Of a DNA stretch of 55,668 nucleotides, positions 25,567 through 34,474 are shown in pieces. Each line of letters starts with the position of its first letter. Positions within the stretch are counted from its first letter, which is position 1. The notes under the pieces are model-generated. The model was not told the origin of the DNA, made no database searches, and was given only the letters and a program-made list of their open reading frames with translations. Source of the DNA: Microbacteriaceae bacterium 3FA27C10 (GTDB taxonomy: Bacteria; Actinomycetota; Actinomycetes; Actinomycetales; Microbacteriaceae); NCBI GenBank assembly GCA_005502775.1, contig SCNI01000024.1:1-55668 (forward strand), read 5' to 3'. A program made the position numbers and the translations under genes.

Positions 25567-26538
25567 TCATCTAGAGCGGCGGCGCGGCGGAAGCGACACC
25601 ACGAGCACCGCCACCACCACGAGCACGGCGGCGATCGGGGTGGTCCAGTCGACCGAGTGACCGGAGCCCGGGGCCACGAGGTCGATGACGATCGAGCCGA
25701 CGAGCTGCCCCGTGATGGAGCAGAGCCCGAGCAGGAGCACGCCGGTGACGCGCACCGCGGTGGCGAGCCCGAAGATGAAGGCGACGCCGATCGGGCCACC
25801 CAGGTAGAGCCACCCATCGACGGGATAGGCCGTCGCCGCGGGCAGCCCGCCGGCGAGCGCCGCGTGCACGAGCGCGATCACGACGAGCAGCGCCGTGCCC
25901 GAGACGAAGTTGAACAGCGTCGAGCTCACCGCCGATCCGGCCGCCGCCGCGACCCGCCCGTTCGCCGCCTGTTGCACGGCCTGCACCACGCCGGCGACGA
26001 AGGGCAGCAGGAGCAGCCACAGCGGCACCTGCGGGTCGATGTGGGCCGCCACCGACCACGCCACCACGGCGAACGCGATGCAGGCGCCGAACACCCTCCG
26101 GAAGGTCAGGTACCGCCGCCCGCCGGGCCCGATGCCCACGCGGTCGACGACGAGCCCCGACACGGTCTGCCCGCCGATGAAGGCCACCGTGAACAGCGAC
26201 ACGCCGACGAGAGCGGATGCGAGCCCTTGCGTGAGCACGAACACGGCGCCCCCGAAGCCGGCGAGCAGCATCCAGGCCGGCAGCGTCCCGGTGCGGGCCT
26301 CGGCGATCGCGAGTCCCGCCCCGTGGCGGGCCGAGGGCAGCAGAGCCACGATGACGGCCACGATCACGAGGCCGATCGAGAAGCTGATGGCGGCGGCCGT
26401 GAATCCGTCGCCGAGCCGATGGCCCAGCTCGCCGTTGATGCGCGACTGCGTGGCCATCAGGATGCCGCACCCGACAGCGACGCCGACCGCCACCCCGAGG
26501 GGCAGGCGGCCGGCGCGCGATGGTGCAGTGAGCGACAT
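25567..26538 (-). CDS. DUF606/YdcZ-type DMT membrane protein
   Basis: A 323-residue integral membrane protein with about ten helices in two homologous halves, each beginning with a GxxxAxQxxxNGxL-like pattern (ATQSRINGELG in the first, AVQQAANGRVAA in the second), as expected for a fused pair of YdcZ/DUF606 domains in the DMT superfamily. The substrate is unknown. It follows the helicase gene by 16 bp on the same strand and has no clear ribosome site, so it may be read through from the helicase transcript. Confidence 0.85.
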   Translation of the reverse strand: MSLTAPSRAGRLPLGVAVGVAVGCGILMATQSRINGELGHRLGDGFTAAAISFSIGLVIVAVIVALLPSARHGAGLAIAEARTGTLPAWMLLAGFGGAVFVLTQGLASALVGVSLFTVAFIGGQTVSGLVVDRVGIGPGGRRYLTFRRVFGACIAFAVVAWSVAAHIDPQVPLWLLLLPFVAGVVQAVQQAANGRVAAAAGSAVSSTLFNFVSGTALLVVIALVHAALAGGLPAATAYPVDGWLYLGGPIGVAFIFGLATAVRVTGVLLLGLCSITGQLVGSIVIDLVAPGSGHSVDWTTPIAAVLVVVAVLVVSLPPRRRSR

Positions 26539-26554
26539 CGGTCGGTGCTGAGCC

Positions 26555-28969
26555 CTACTTCGCCGATGCGGCGAGCGGCTGGTCGGCCGAGATCTCGCCG
26601 AGCAGGCGGTCGCCGGGGCCGACGGTGATCATCTCGGCGTCGATCTCGGCACGGCCGAGCAGCTCTTGCATCCGGCGCCCCCGGCTGCGCGGGATGAGGG
26701 TGACGACCGTGCCCTGCTTGCCGGCGCGGCCGGTGCGGCCGGCGCGGTGCAGGTAGGTCTTGTACTCGTCGGGCGCGTCGGCCTGGATCACCAGGTCGAT
26801 GTCGTCGACGTGGATGCCGCGCGCGGCCACATCCGTCGCCACGAGCACGCTCACGCGACCCGAGGTCAGCTGCGCCAGGTTGCGCGTGCGGCGCGCCTGG
26901 TTGAGGTCGCCGTGCAGGCTCGTGGCCGGGAAGCCCGCGTCCTCGAGCTGCTCGGCGAGCATCTCGGCGTAGGCGCGGGTGCGGGCGAAGATGAGCGTCT
27001 TGCCGTCGCGGTCGGCGAGCTGCTTGATGATCTCGCTCTTGTCGCGGCTCTCGACGATCAGCACGCGGTGGTCGATCGTGGAGGAGGCCTGGTCTTCACC
27101 GGCGACCTCGTGCACGCTCGGGTCCACCAGGAACTCGTCGACGAGCTTCGCCACGCCCTTGTCGAGGGTGGCGGAGAAGAGCAGCTTCTGGCCGCCGTTC
27201 TTCGTGTGACGCAGGATGCGCTGCACCGGCTCGAGGAAGCCCAGGTCGCACATGTGGTCGGCCTCGTCGAGCACCGTGATGGTGACCTCGGAGAGGTCGA
27301 GGCGGCGCTGTTCGATCAGGTCCTCGATGCGTCCGGGGGTGCCGACGATGATGTCGACGCCGCGCTGGAGCGCACCCACCTGGCGGCCCTGCGGCACGCC
27401 GCCGTAGATCTGCGTGGTGAACAGGCCCACGGCACGCGCGATGGGCTGCACGGTGCGGTCGATCTGCAGCGCCAGCTCGCGGGTGGGGGCCAGGATGAGC
27501 GCGCGGGGCTTGCGGCCCGGCTTGCGGTTGGCGCCGCCACCGTTCTCCATCAGGCGCTCCACGAGGGGGGCGCCGAAGGCGATGGTCTTGCCGGAGCCGG
27601 TGCGGCCGCGGCCGAGCACGTCGCGGCCCTTCAGCACCTCGGGGATGGTGGCGGACTGGATCGGGAAGGGGCTCGCAGCCCCCAGCTCACCGAGAACGCG
27701 CACGATGTTGCCGCCGAGTCCGAGGCTCGCGAACGTCGCGCCCTCGACCTCTTCGGCCAGCGTGGCCTGGGCCTCGAGGCGCTCGAGCACGACGTCGTCG
27801 TCGCCGTGGCCGGCGTACGAGGGCTTGGAGTCGCGGTTCGGGTAGAAGTCGCTGCCGCGGTCGGTGCGAGCGGTCCGGTCGGCGCCGTAGCCACCGGATG
27901 CACGGCCGCCGCTGCGATCGGACCCGTACGACGGGCGGTCGCCGTGGGCGGGGCGGTCGGTGCGTACGTCGCGATCAGAGGAACGCGCCGGACGGCCGTC
28001 GCGGTCGTTCGAGCGCGCAGGGCGGTCGGTGCGGTCGACGCTGCGGGCGGGGCGATCGGACTTGTAGGACGGACGCTCGCTGCGCTCGGCGCGGTCGCCG
28101 AACGCCGAGCGATCCGACTTGTAGGACGGACGCTCGGCGCGATCGTAGCCGCCGGTGCGCGGAGCGCGGTCGCTGCGGTCGTAGGAGGAGCGATTCGGGC
28201 GATCGGTGCGCTCACCGGGCTGGTAGTCGGCCGTCGGGCGGGCGCTGCGGTTGTAGCCGCGCTCGTCGGTGCGCGGCGGCTTGCCGGTCGAGGGGCGGTC
28301 GCCGCGTTCGGCGGCGGCAGCGGCACGGCGCTCCTCGTTGCGGGCGTCGTTCCACTTCTGACGGTCGGTGCGCTGCGGAGCGCGGCCGTTGCGGTCGGGA
28401 CCCGAACCCTCGGTGCGGTCGCCGTAGGCCGGGCGCTCGGAGCGCTGGTACGACGGGCGGTCGCCGCGGTCGTTGTACGCGGGGCGGTCGCCGCGGTCGT
28501 TGTAGGTGGGGCGGTCGCCGTACGCCGGACGCTCGCTGCGCCCGGTGCCGGTGCCCGACTTGTTGAAGCCGTTCTCGCGGTTCGGGCGCTCGTAGCCACC
28601 GCGGGCCGGACGGTCACCGTAGGCGGGGCGGTCGGAGCGGTCGCCACGGTTGTACCCGCCGCGCTCCCCATCGCGCTCGACCCGGCCACTGCGGTCGTTG
28701 TACGACGCGCGGCCGCCACGGTCCTCGTAGGCCGGGCGTGCCGGACGGTCGCCGTACGAGGGGCGCTCGCCACGGTTGGCGGGAGCGGCTCCGCGCGAAG
28801 CCCGCTCGTCGGCATTCCACCGCTGCTTGCGCGGGGCGCCTTCGTCGACGGCCTTGTAGCCGCGGTGACCGGGGCTGCGGCTGCCGGCCTTCGGACCGCC
28901 CTTGGCGGGGGTGCGGGGCTCGTAGTTCTTGGCGGGCTTGAAGCCGCCGGACTTGTTGGATTTGGGCAT
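26555..28969 (-). CDS. DEAD-box RNA helicase with 389-residue disordered Arg/Tyr N-terminus
   Basis: An 804-residue RNA helicase. The catalytic core occupies about 390-804: FPIQSATIP Q-motif, GRTGSGKT (about 455-462), PTRELALQ, GTPGR, DEAD (568-571), SAT (599-601), and HRAGRTGR (about 741-748). It resembles RhlE-type helicases that remodel rRNA and mRNA. Residues 1-389 are low-complexity, built from repeated RPAYGDR, RPSYxxDR and YNDRGDRP units rich in Arg, Tyr, Asp and Gly, like phase-separating RNA-binding tails, but N-terminal rather than the usual C-terminal. The ATG at 28969 (MPKSNKSGGF) has GGAAAG upstream; the open frame to 29149 is upstream noise. A long AT-richer leader precedes it. 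Confidence 0.93.
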   Translation of the reverse strand: MPKSNKSGGFKPAKNYEPRTPAKGGPKAGSRSPGHRGYKAVDEGAPRKQRWNADERASRGAAPANRGERPSYGDRPARPAYEDRGGRASYNDRSGRVERDGERGGYNRGDRSDRPAYGDRPARGGYERPNRENGFNKSGTGTGRSERPAYGDRPTYNDRGDRPAYNDRGDRPSYQRSERPAYGDRTEGSGPDRNGRAPQRTDRQKWNDARNEERRAAAAAERGDRPSTGKPPRTDERGYNRSARPTADYQPGERTDRPNRSSYDRSDRAPRTGGYDRAERPSYKSDRSAFGDRAERSERPSYKSDRPARSVDRTDRPARSNDRDGRPARSSDRDVRTDRPAHGDRPSYGSDRSGGRASGGYGADRTARTDRGSDFYPNRDSKPSYAGHGDDDVVLERLEAQATLAEEVEGATFASLGLGGNIVRVLGELGAASPFPIQSATIPEVLKGRDVLGRGRTGSGKTIAFGAPLVERLMENGGGANRKPGRKPRALILAPTRELALQIDRTVQPIARAVGLFTTQIYGGVPQGRQVGALQRGVDIIVGTPGRIEDLIEQRRLDLSEVTITVLDEADHMCDLGFLEPVQRILRHTKNGGQKLLFSATLDKGVAKLVDEFLVDPSVHEVAGEDQASSTIDHRVLIVESRDKSEIIKQLADRDGKTLIFARTRAYAEMLAEQLEDAGFPATSLHGDLNQARRTRNLAQLTSGRVSVLVATDVAARGIHVDDIDLVIQADAPDEYKTYLHRAGRTGRAGKQGTVVTLIPRSRGRRMQELLGRAEIDAEMITVGPGDRLLGEISADQPLAASAK

Positions 28970-29365
28970 GATTCTTTCCGGGTTATCTCGAAATGCGCAC
29001 ACCTCAACGCCGAATGCGTTGGAAGTGCTAACTAGATCCCCGGGAGTAGCGGGGGCCGTGTCGTACGCGACATTCACCAGTGACCAGCGCATCCATTGCA
29101 CTGACTGGGAAACCGGCCCACCAGACTTACAAACCCATCCGCGATGCAACTCGCGGTGTCCAGAGCCGACTGACCAACATTACACGACACGCACCCGATT
29201 GTCGACGGGTACGCGCGGCTCGCGGCATCCGTCCACGCGGATCCCGCCGATCGGCGGAACCCCCGGCCCTCATCTCGCGCACCTGGCGGTCGCGAAGCAG
29301 CGCCCCGTCGGCCCACGATGGAGTGCAACGGCCACGACGGAGTGGCCCGACGACTGGAGAAGTTC
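28970..29365. other. 396-bp divergent intergenic region, helicase leader
   Basis: No gene is supported here. The region has lower GC than its surroundings and separates the helicase (minus) from the hydrolase (plus). It contains two short inverted repeats: CCCCG/CGGGG with a 7-nt loop at 29038-29054, and CGCGA/TCGCG with a 6-nt loop near 29140-29155. Minus-strand TAATGT and TAAGTC hexamers further out would give the helicase a 5' leader of about 150-220 nt, the size of post-transcriptionally controlled leaders of cold-induced helicases. This is a suggestion only. Confidence 0.4.
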
Positions 29366-30334
29366 ATGACCACCATCGACTCCCGACCTCCCTACGACGT
29401 GGAGCTGCAGGCCGTGCTCGCCGTCATCGGCGACCAACTGCCCGCGACCATCTCGCCGGAGATGATCGCTCCGATGCGCGCGGCCAGCATCACCGCGCCG
29501 ATCGACGAGCTGCTGGCCGGCCGGCCGATCGAGCATGTCGAACGCGTCATCCCCGGCCCCGCGGGCGCACCCGAGCTCACGGTGTCGATCTTCCGGCGCA
29601 CCGACCACAGCACCGCCGGACCGGGTATCTTCCACACCCACGGCGGCGGGATGATCATCGGAGACCGCTTCACCGGCGCCGACGTCTTCCTCGAGTGGGT
29701 CGAGAGCATGGATGCCGTGGCCGTGTCGGTCGAGTACCGGCTCGCTCCCGAGAACCCCGACCCGGCCCCGGTGGAGGACTGCTACGCCGCCCTCGTCTGG
29801 ACCGCCGAGCACGCCGAGGAGCTCGGCATCGACCCGGCACGCCTGCTCATCGCCGGCGGCAGCGCAGGCGGGGGCCTCGCGGCCGGAACCGCTCTGCTCG
29901 CCCGCGACCGCCGCGGCCCCGAGCTGGTCGGGCAGTGCCTGATGTACCCCATGATCGACGATCGCAACACCACCGTCTCGAGCCGCCAGTACATCGGCAT
30001 CGGCGTGTGGGACCGTGGCAGCAACGACACCGGGTGGGATGCCCTCCTCGGCGAGCGCCGCCACGGCGACGAGGTCTCGATCTACGCGGCGCCGTCGCGC
30101 GCCACCGACCTCTCGGGCCTCCCGCCCGCGTTCATCGACGTCGGATCGGCGGAGGTGTTCCGCGACGAGGACGTGGCCTACGCGAGCGCCATCTGGGCCT
30201 CAGGCGGCCAGGCCGAGCTCCACGTCTGGCCAGGGGCCTTCCACGGTTCCGACCTGATGGCGCCCCAGGCCACGCTCTCGGTGATCGCGCGCGCCACCCG
30301 CACCGCCTGGGTCGCGCGCGTTCTGGGGGTCTGA
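29366..30334 (+). CDS. alpha/beta hydrolase, hormone-sensitive-lipase family esterase
   Basis: A 322-residue carboxylic ester hydrolase. The oxyanion-hole motif HTHGGGMIIGD, the nucleophile elbow GGSAGGGLAAG (Ser in GxSxG), an acid within DVGSAEVFRDED and the catalytic His in AFHGSD identify the HSL-like group. Also typical is SVEYRLAPENP between oxyanion hole and nucleophile. It probably acts on short-chain esters or lactones in the cytosol; no signal peptide is seen. The ATG at 29366 (MTTIDSRPPY) has GGAGAAG just upstream and is preferred to the ATG at 29318. The neighbouring PucR-type gene on the same strand is 122 bp downstream. Confidence 0.9.
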   Translation: MTTIDSRPPYDVELQAVLAVIGDQLPATISPEMIAPMRAASITAPIDELLAGRPIEHVERVIPGPAGAPELTVSIFRRTDHSTAGPGIFHTHGGGMIIGDRFTGADVFLEWVESMDAVAVSVEYRLAPENPDPAPVEDCYAALVWTAEHAEELGIDPARLLIAGGSAGGGLAAGTALLARDRRGPELVGQCLMYPMIDDRNTTVSSRQYIGIGVWDRGSNDTGWDALLGERRHGDEVSIYAAPSRATDLSGLPPAFIDVGSAEVFRDEDVAYASAIWASGGQAELHVWPGAFHGSDLMAPQATLSVIARATRTAWVARVLGV

Positions 30335-30417
30335 CCGGCGCGCGCCCGGATGCTCCGGAACCGGGCGGCCTGCCCCTCGGTTCCCGGGAATCCGGGTGCA
30401 CGACCCCGCCGAAGCCC

Positions 30418-30423
30418 TAAGGT
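30418..30423 (+). promoter_or_regulatory. -10-like TAAGGT upstream of PucR-type gene
   Basis: TAAGGT lies 33 nt before the ATG at 30457, so this gene would have a short leader, unlike the leaderless set. Confidence 0.3.
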
Positions 30424-30456
30424 GGGGCGCAACGATTCGACGGCGAACGGTGGGCG

Positions 30457-31680
30457 ATGCAAGAGCTGGTGGGCCGCCTCACAGCGCTCGACCCCGAGGC
30501 GAGCGAGAACCTGAAGGTGATCGCCTATTTCGACGCCCTCGTCGAGGGGCACGCCGCGCTCGAGGTGCTGCTGCGCGGGGCCGCCGTGCTCACCGGATGC
30601 GCGGCGGGTTTCGCGGCGGGCGGCAAGCGGATGCGCGTGGACGACCGCGGGCTGAGGTCGGCCGGCCCCGGCTCGGGCCGCCCGGTTTCGGCGGGGTGGC
30701 CCGAGGGCCAGGAGCCCACCGCCGGAGCCGTCGCCGCGGGCGGGGCAGAGGTGTCCGGTGGCGGCACCGCCGACTGGCCGCGGCATCCGTTCGGCGACGA
30801 CGACGGTTTCGTGTGGATCGAGCGCGAGGGTGCGGCTCACGCGAACGACGCGATGGTGCTCGAGCGCCTGGCGATCGCCGTCGGCCTCTCGCTCGAGCGC
30901 AGCGACCCCGCGGCGGGTGAGCGGCAGGCACTCGAGGTGCTGCTCGACGGCGCGGAGCCTGTGGAGTCCCGCGCGGTTGCGGCCCGCCGTCTGCAGCTCG
31001 ACGAGCGCAGCCTGCTGCGCATCGTGGCGCGCCCGGCAGGGCGATCCCGGCCCGAGCCGCGGAGCGCCGTGATCCTCACGGCCGCCGGGCGTGTGCGGGC
31101 GACCCTGCGCCGCGACGGCGAGCACACCGGCTCCGATGGCCCGGCGTCGGGCGGCCCGACGTCGGGCGGCAGAGCCGCCGGGGCGGCCTCCGCGTCGCGC
31201 ACGGTGGCGAGCGGCGAGCGCTCCTCCGCGGCCCGCGCGAGTGCTGCGGCGGTCGCCGGCATCGGTGTGGCCGCCCCCGCCGCCGGCCTCGACGAGTCGT
31301 GGCAGACGGCCCTGATCGCTCTCAAGATGACCGGCCCCCTCGAACCCGTCGTGAACGCCGACGAGCTCGGGGTGGTGCTGCTCGCCGCCCGCGTGTCGGA
31401 GGCGGCGGAATCGGGCCGGCCGGCGCATCCGGATGTCGCTGCGATCGGGCGTGCGATCGGCCACGACCCGAAGGCGCTCGACGCCTTCGACGCTCTCGTG
31501 CACAGCGAGAGCGTGCGTTCTGCCGCGGCACTGCTCGGCGTGCACCACTCGACTCTGCAGGCGCGCACGGCCGAGCTGAGCGAGGCGCTGGGTTTCGATC
31601 TGCGCACGCCGGCCGGGAGGGTGCGGCTCAGCGACGCGCTCCGGCTCCACCGCCTCGCGACGGCGCGGTTCGACGACTGA
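30457..31680 (+). CDS. PucR-type helix-turn-helix regulator
   Basis: A 407-residue transcription regulator. The last 75 residues match the PucR C-terminal HTH: ALDAFDALVHSESVRSAAALLGVHHSTLQ (in pieces: ALDAFDALVHSES, AALLGVHHSTLQAR) and RLSDALRLHRLA. The first 170 residues may be a diverged sensor (GAF-like) domain and are interrupted by Gly/Ala/Pro-rich low-complexity runs at about 75-110 and 225-275. Such regulators often control nearby catabolic genes; the hydrolase just upstream is a candidate, though it is upstream rather than divergent. Ligand and targets cannot be read from the sequence. Confidence 0.78.
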   Translation: MQELVGRLTALDPEASENLKVIAYFDALVEGHAALEVLLRGAAVLTGCAAGFAAGGKRMRVDDRGLRSAGPGSGRPVSAGWPEGQEPTAGAVAAGGAEVSGGGTADWPRHPFGDDDGFVWIEREGAAHANDAMVLERLAIAVGLSLERSDPAAGERQALEVLLDGAEPVESRAVAARRLQLDERSLLRIVARPAGRSRPEPRSAVILTAAGRVRATLRRDGEHTGSDGPASGGPTSGGRAAGAASASRTVASGERSSAARASAAAVAGIGVAAPAAGLDESWQTALIALKMTGPLEPVVNADELGVVLLAARVSEAAESGRPAHPDVAAIGRAIGHDPKALDAFDALVHSESVRSAAALLGVHHSTLQARTAELSEALGFDLRTPAGRVRLSDALRLHRLATARFDD

Positions 31681-31793
31681 ACCGGCGTCCACCGCCGCAC
31701 GCCGGCACCGCTACCGCGGCCGCTCTGCCGGCACCGCGCGCACACTGCGCCCGCTCCGCGCACTGCGGGTGTCGCCGGAGCACCGGCATCCGC

Positions 31794-32087
31794 TCAGGCG
31801 TCGACGACCGTGCCGCGCGTGAGTGTGGGCGCCGCCGCCAGGATCGTGCCGAGCGCCGACGCACCCTCGGGCGTGGCCCGCCAGGCGCGATAGGCGTCGT
31901 CGGCCTCGATCGACTCCCACTTCTCGACAGCCACGTAGTGAGCCGGGTCGTCGACGTCGACGATCACGTCGACGCCGAGATTCCCGTCGAAGGCACGGGT
32001 TGCCGAGAGAACCGAGGCGATGAGCGCCGGGGCACCCTCGAGGGCGTCGGCTTTGAGATGCAGGTCGAGCAGCGAGATCACAGTCAT
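31794..32087 (-). CDS. antibiotic biosynthesis monooxygenase-fold (ABM) protein
   Basis: A 97-residue protein of the dimeric alpha-beta barrel (ABM) group. The pattern LLDLHLKADALEGAPALIA, then GVDVIVDVDDPAHYVAVEKW and SIEADDAYRAWRAT is typical: a Trp after a DPxHYxxxExW strand, then a helix ending in YxxW. Members oxidise quinone-like compounds, degrade haem, or have no known activity. It is likely leaderless: TAGCGT lies 6 nt before the ATG. It is 29 bp downstream of the LLM oxidoreductase gene on the same strand and may share its function. Confidence 0.85.
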   Translation of the reverse strand: MTVISLLDLHLKADALEGAPALIASVLSATRAFDGNLGVDVIVDVDDPAHYVAVEKWESIEADDAYRAWRATPEGASALGTILAAAPTLTRGTVVDA

Positions 32088-32093
32088 GACCCC

Positions 32094-32099
32094 ACGCTA
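32094..32099 (-). promoter_or_regulatory. -10-like TAGCGT, leaderless ABM gene
   Basis: Minus-strand TAGCGT followed by GGGGTC and the ATG at 32087. Confidence 0.45.
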
Positions 32100-32116
32100 C
32101 GCCCCGTGGCGGGCGC

Positions 32117-33043
32117 TCACTCAGCCAGGTGCGGCACGACCTCGCGGGCCAGGAAGTCGAGGTGATCGAGATCGCCCAGGTCGAGGATCTGCAGGTAGAC
32201 CCGCTCGATCCCCTGCTCGCGCAGAGCGCCGAGCTTGTCGACGATCTCGGAGGGCGTGCCCGCGAGGCCGTTGGTGCGCAATTCGGCGGGCTCGCGCCCG
32301 ATCGCGGCCGCCCGGCGCGCGAACTCGGCCTCGTCGGCTCCGGCCACCGCGACCAACGCGGCCGAGTAGACCATGGCGTCAGGGTCGCGCCCCAGTTCGA
32401 CGCAGGCGCGGCGAACGTTCTCCACGAGCCCCGGCACGGTTCCCGGGTCGGGGAACGGGATGTTGAACTCGCTCGCGAAGCGGGCCGCCAGCAGCGGGGT
32501 GCGCTTGGCGCCCTTGCCGCCCACGATCACCGGCAGCGGCGACTGCACCGGCTTAGGCAGGGCCGGCGCGTTCTCGAGCGAGTAGTTGTCACTCGAGTAG
32601 GAGTAGGTCTCGCCGGGCTCGGTGGCCCAGAGGCCGGTGACGATCTCGAGCTGCTCCTCGAGCAGGTCGAAGCGCTTCGGCGGGAAGGGGATGCCGTAGG
32701 CCTTGTGCTCCTCCTCGAACCAGCCGGTGCCGAGCCCGAGCTCGACGCGGCCGCCCGACATCTGGTCGACCTGCGCCACCTGGATGGCGAGGATGCCCGG
32801 GTAGCGGTAGGTCACGCTCGACACGAGGGTGCCGAGGCGGATGCGCTCGGTCTCGCGGGCGAGGCCGGCCAGCGTGGTCCAGGCATCCGTGGGCCCGGCG
32901 CCCGGGTCGCCGTCGCCCATGCGCAAGTAGTGGTCGGAGCGGAAGAAGCCGTCGAAACCGAGCCGCTCGGTGGCTTGCGCCACCGCGAGGAGTTCGTCGT
33001 AGCTCGCGCCCTGCTGCGGTTCGGTGAAGATCCTGAAGTCCAT
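32117..33043 (-). CDS. LLM-class F420-dependent oxidoreductase
   Basis: A 308-residue luciferase-like TIM-barrel oxidoreductase using F420 or FMN. Typical stretches are ATERLGFDGFFRSDHYL, ETERIRLGTLVSSVTYRYPG (20 residues), GRVELGLGTGWFEEEH, LPVIVGGKGAKRTPLLAA, and a C-terminal DLDHLDFLAREVVPHL. The DHY motif and GLGTGWFEEEH are the usual cofactor-pocket segments. F420 use is the common annotation for this clade but cannot be proven here. The ATG at 33043 is 7 nt after TAGGCT, indicating a leaderless mRNA; the long frame extending to 35494 runs antisense through two other genes and is rejected. Confidence 0.9.
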   Translation of the reverse strand: MDFRIFTEPQQGASYDELLAVAQATERLGFDGFFRSDHYLRMGDGDPGAGPTDAWTTLAGLARETERIRLGTLVSSVTYRYPGILAIQVAQVDQMSGGRVELGLGTGWFEEEHKAYGIPFPPKRFDLLEEQLEIVTGLWATEPGETYSYSSDNYSLENAPALPKPVQSPLPVIVGGKGAKRTPLLAARFASEFNIPFPDPGTVPGLVENVRRACVELGRDPDAMVYSAALVAVAGADEAEFARRAAAIGREPAELRTNGLAGTPSEIVDKLGALREQGIERVYLQILDLGDLDHLDFLAREVVPHLAE

Positions 33044-33050
33044 AGTGTTC

Positions 33051-33056
33051 AGCCTA
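33051..33056 (-). promoter_or_regulatory. -10-like TAGGCT, leaderless LLM gene
   Basis: Minus-strand TAGGCT, then GAACACT and the ATG at 33043. The left arm of the 15-bp inverted repeat lies 11 bp upstream, where a -35 element or operator would be. Confidence 0.5.
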
Positions 33057-33067
33057 CGTGGGCTTCC

Positions 33068-33134
33068 GAACGGAAGGAGATTCGGGTGTCTCATCGACGA
33101 AAACGGCGATCTGGGCCCAAATCTCCTTCCGTTC
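33068..33134. repeat. perfect 15-bp inverted repeat, 37-bp spacer
   Basis: GAACGGAAGGAGATT at 33068-33082 pairs perfectly with AATCTCCTTCCGTTC at 33120-33134. The right arm overlaps the MFS stop codon and the left arm is just upstream of the LLM promoter hexamer. It could be a terminator-like hairpin, an operator, or part of a dispersed element; there is no T-tract. Confidence 0.6.
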
Positions 33135-34380
33135 AGCGGCGAGTGCGCGGGCCGGTGGCGCGGAGGGCGCCGGCCAGGCCGGCTCCCGTGAAGACGAGGG
33201 TGGAGATGAGCACCACGCCGATGGGGAGCGTCCAGGCGCCGGTGGCGTCGTGCACGGCGCCGATGAGCGTGGGGGCGGTGGCGCCGAGGGCGTAGCCGAC
33301 GCCCTGGATCATGGCCGAGAGCCGGCGCGCGTGGGTGCCGGTGAGCGCGAGCTGCACGATCAGCATGAACACCACGGTGATGCCGCCGCCCTGCGCGACG
33401 CCGCCGAGGAAGCCCCAGGCGAGCCAGGCATCCGGTGCGAGCATCATACCGAGCGGGAAGCTGATCCACAGGGCCGAGACGATGCCGAAGGCCACCGGGA
33501 TGCCGATGCGCTGCGAGAGGAGCGGCACCCCGAGGGCGCCCACCACGGCGGCGATCTGGAAGACCGACGAGCTCGTGCCGGCGGCGGCCGCCGTGTAGCC
33601 GATCTCCTGCTCGAGGATGGTCGGGAACCAGGCCGTGAGCCCGTAGTACGAGAACGCCTGGCCCGCGAACGCGAGCGAGAGCAGCACGGCCGAGAGGTTG
33701 CGCCAGGTGCGCGGCTCGGGCGCGGCGAGTGGGATGCCCCGGGTGTCGATGGCCACCGTGTCGACGGCACCGGTCTCGAACGCGGGCTTCACCGGCCCCC
33801 AGGCGAACGCGCGCCGCGGGCCCACCGCCACGAGCCAGGCCACCGCCGCGAGCACCACGAAGCCGAGCCAGGTGAGCAGCGCGCCGCGCCAGCCGAACAC
33901 CGCGGCGAGCGGCACCGTGGCGAGCGAGGTGATCATCGAGCTCACGTTCATGGCCGAGGTGTACGCGCCGGTGACGATGCCCACCCGGGCGCCCGGCACG
34001 TCCCTCCGGATGATCACCGGGATCACCACGTTGCCGATGGTGATGAACGCCCCCATGATGATGGTTCCCGCGAAGGTGGCCTCGACCCCGCCCGCCGAGC
34101 GCACGATCGAGCCGATGCCCACGCCGATGATGGCGATCGTGGTGGCGAAGTTCGCGCCCGCCCGGCCCACGAACAGCGAGGCGAAGGGGGTGATGAGCGC
34201 GAAGCAGAGCACCGGCAGGCTCGTGAGGAGTCCGGCCTGGGCCGCCGTCACCGAGAGGTCGGCGCTGATGGTCCCGGTGATCGGTGCCACGGCCACGATC
34301 GGCCCGCGCAGGATGAAGCCGATGAACACCACGCCCACCACGAGCATCCAGGGGAAGCCGGCACGAGTGGTGCGGTTCAT
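33133..34380 (-). CDS. CynX/NimT-type MFS exporter
   Basis: A 415-residue major facilitator with 12 hydrophobic helices. The N-terminal RAGFPWMLVVGVVFIGFILRGPIVAVAP start, with the GPIxAVAPI motif, and the overall length match the CynX/NimT (cyanate/nitroimidazole-type) branch, which exports small anionic or drug-like compounds. A loop of about 35 residues containing TRGIPLAAPEPRTWRN lies between the two six-helix halves. It lies upstream of the LLM oxidoreductase gene on the same strand, but the inverted repeat and leaderless promoter in between suggest separate transcription. Substrate unknown. Confidence 0.88.
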   Translation of the reverse strand: MNRTTRAGFPWMLVVGVVFIGFILRGPIVAVAPITGTISADLSVTAAQAGLLTSLPVLCFALITPFASLFVGRAGANFATTIAIIGVGIGSIVRSAGGVEATFAGTIIMGAFITIGNVVIPVIIRRDVPGARVGIVTGAYTSAMNVSSMITSLATVPLAAVFGWRGALLTWLGFVVLAAVAWLVAVGPRRAFAWGPVKPAFETGAVDTVAIDTRGIPLAAPEPRTWRNLSAVLLSLAFAGQAFSYYGLTAWFPTILEQEIGYTAAAAGTSSSVFQIAAVVGALGVPLLSQRIGIPVAFGIVSALWISFPLGMMLAPDAWLAWGFLGGVAQGGGITVVFMLIVQLALTGTHARRLSAMIQGVGYALGATAPTLIGAVHDATGAWTLPIGVVLISTLVFTGAGLAGALRATGPRTRR

Positions 34381-34474
34381 GGGCGAGGGTCCTGGTTCCC
34401 GGTTCGCCGACGACCACCGCAGACGGCGACCGTCTTCGGATTCGTTGCGCGGGGTGAACCACCGATCCTACGCG

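Noticed and set aside
28970-29149. 60-residue N-terminal extension of the helicase
   Set aside because: Composition differs from the repeats and the ATG at 28969 has its own ribosome site; the upstream part is leader DNA.
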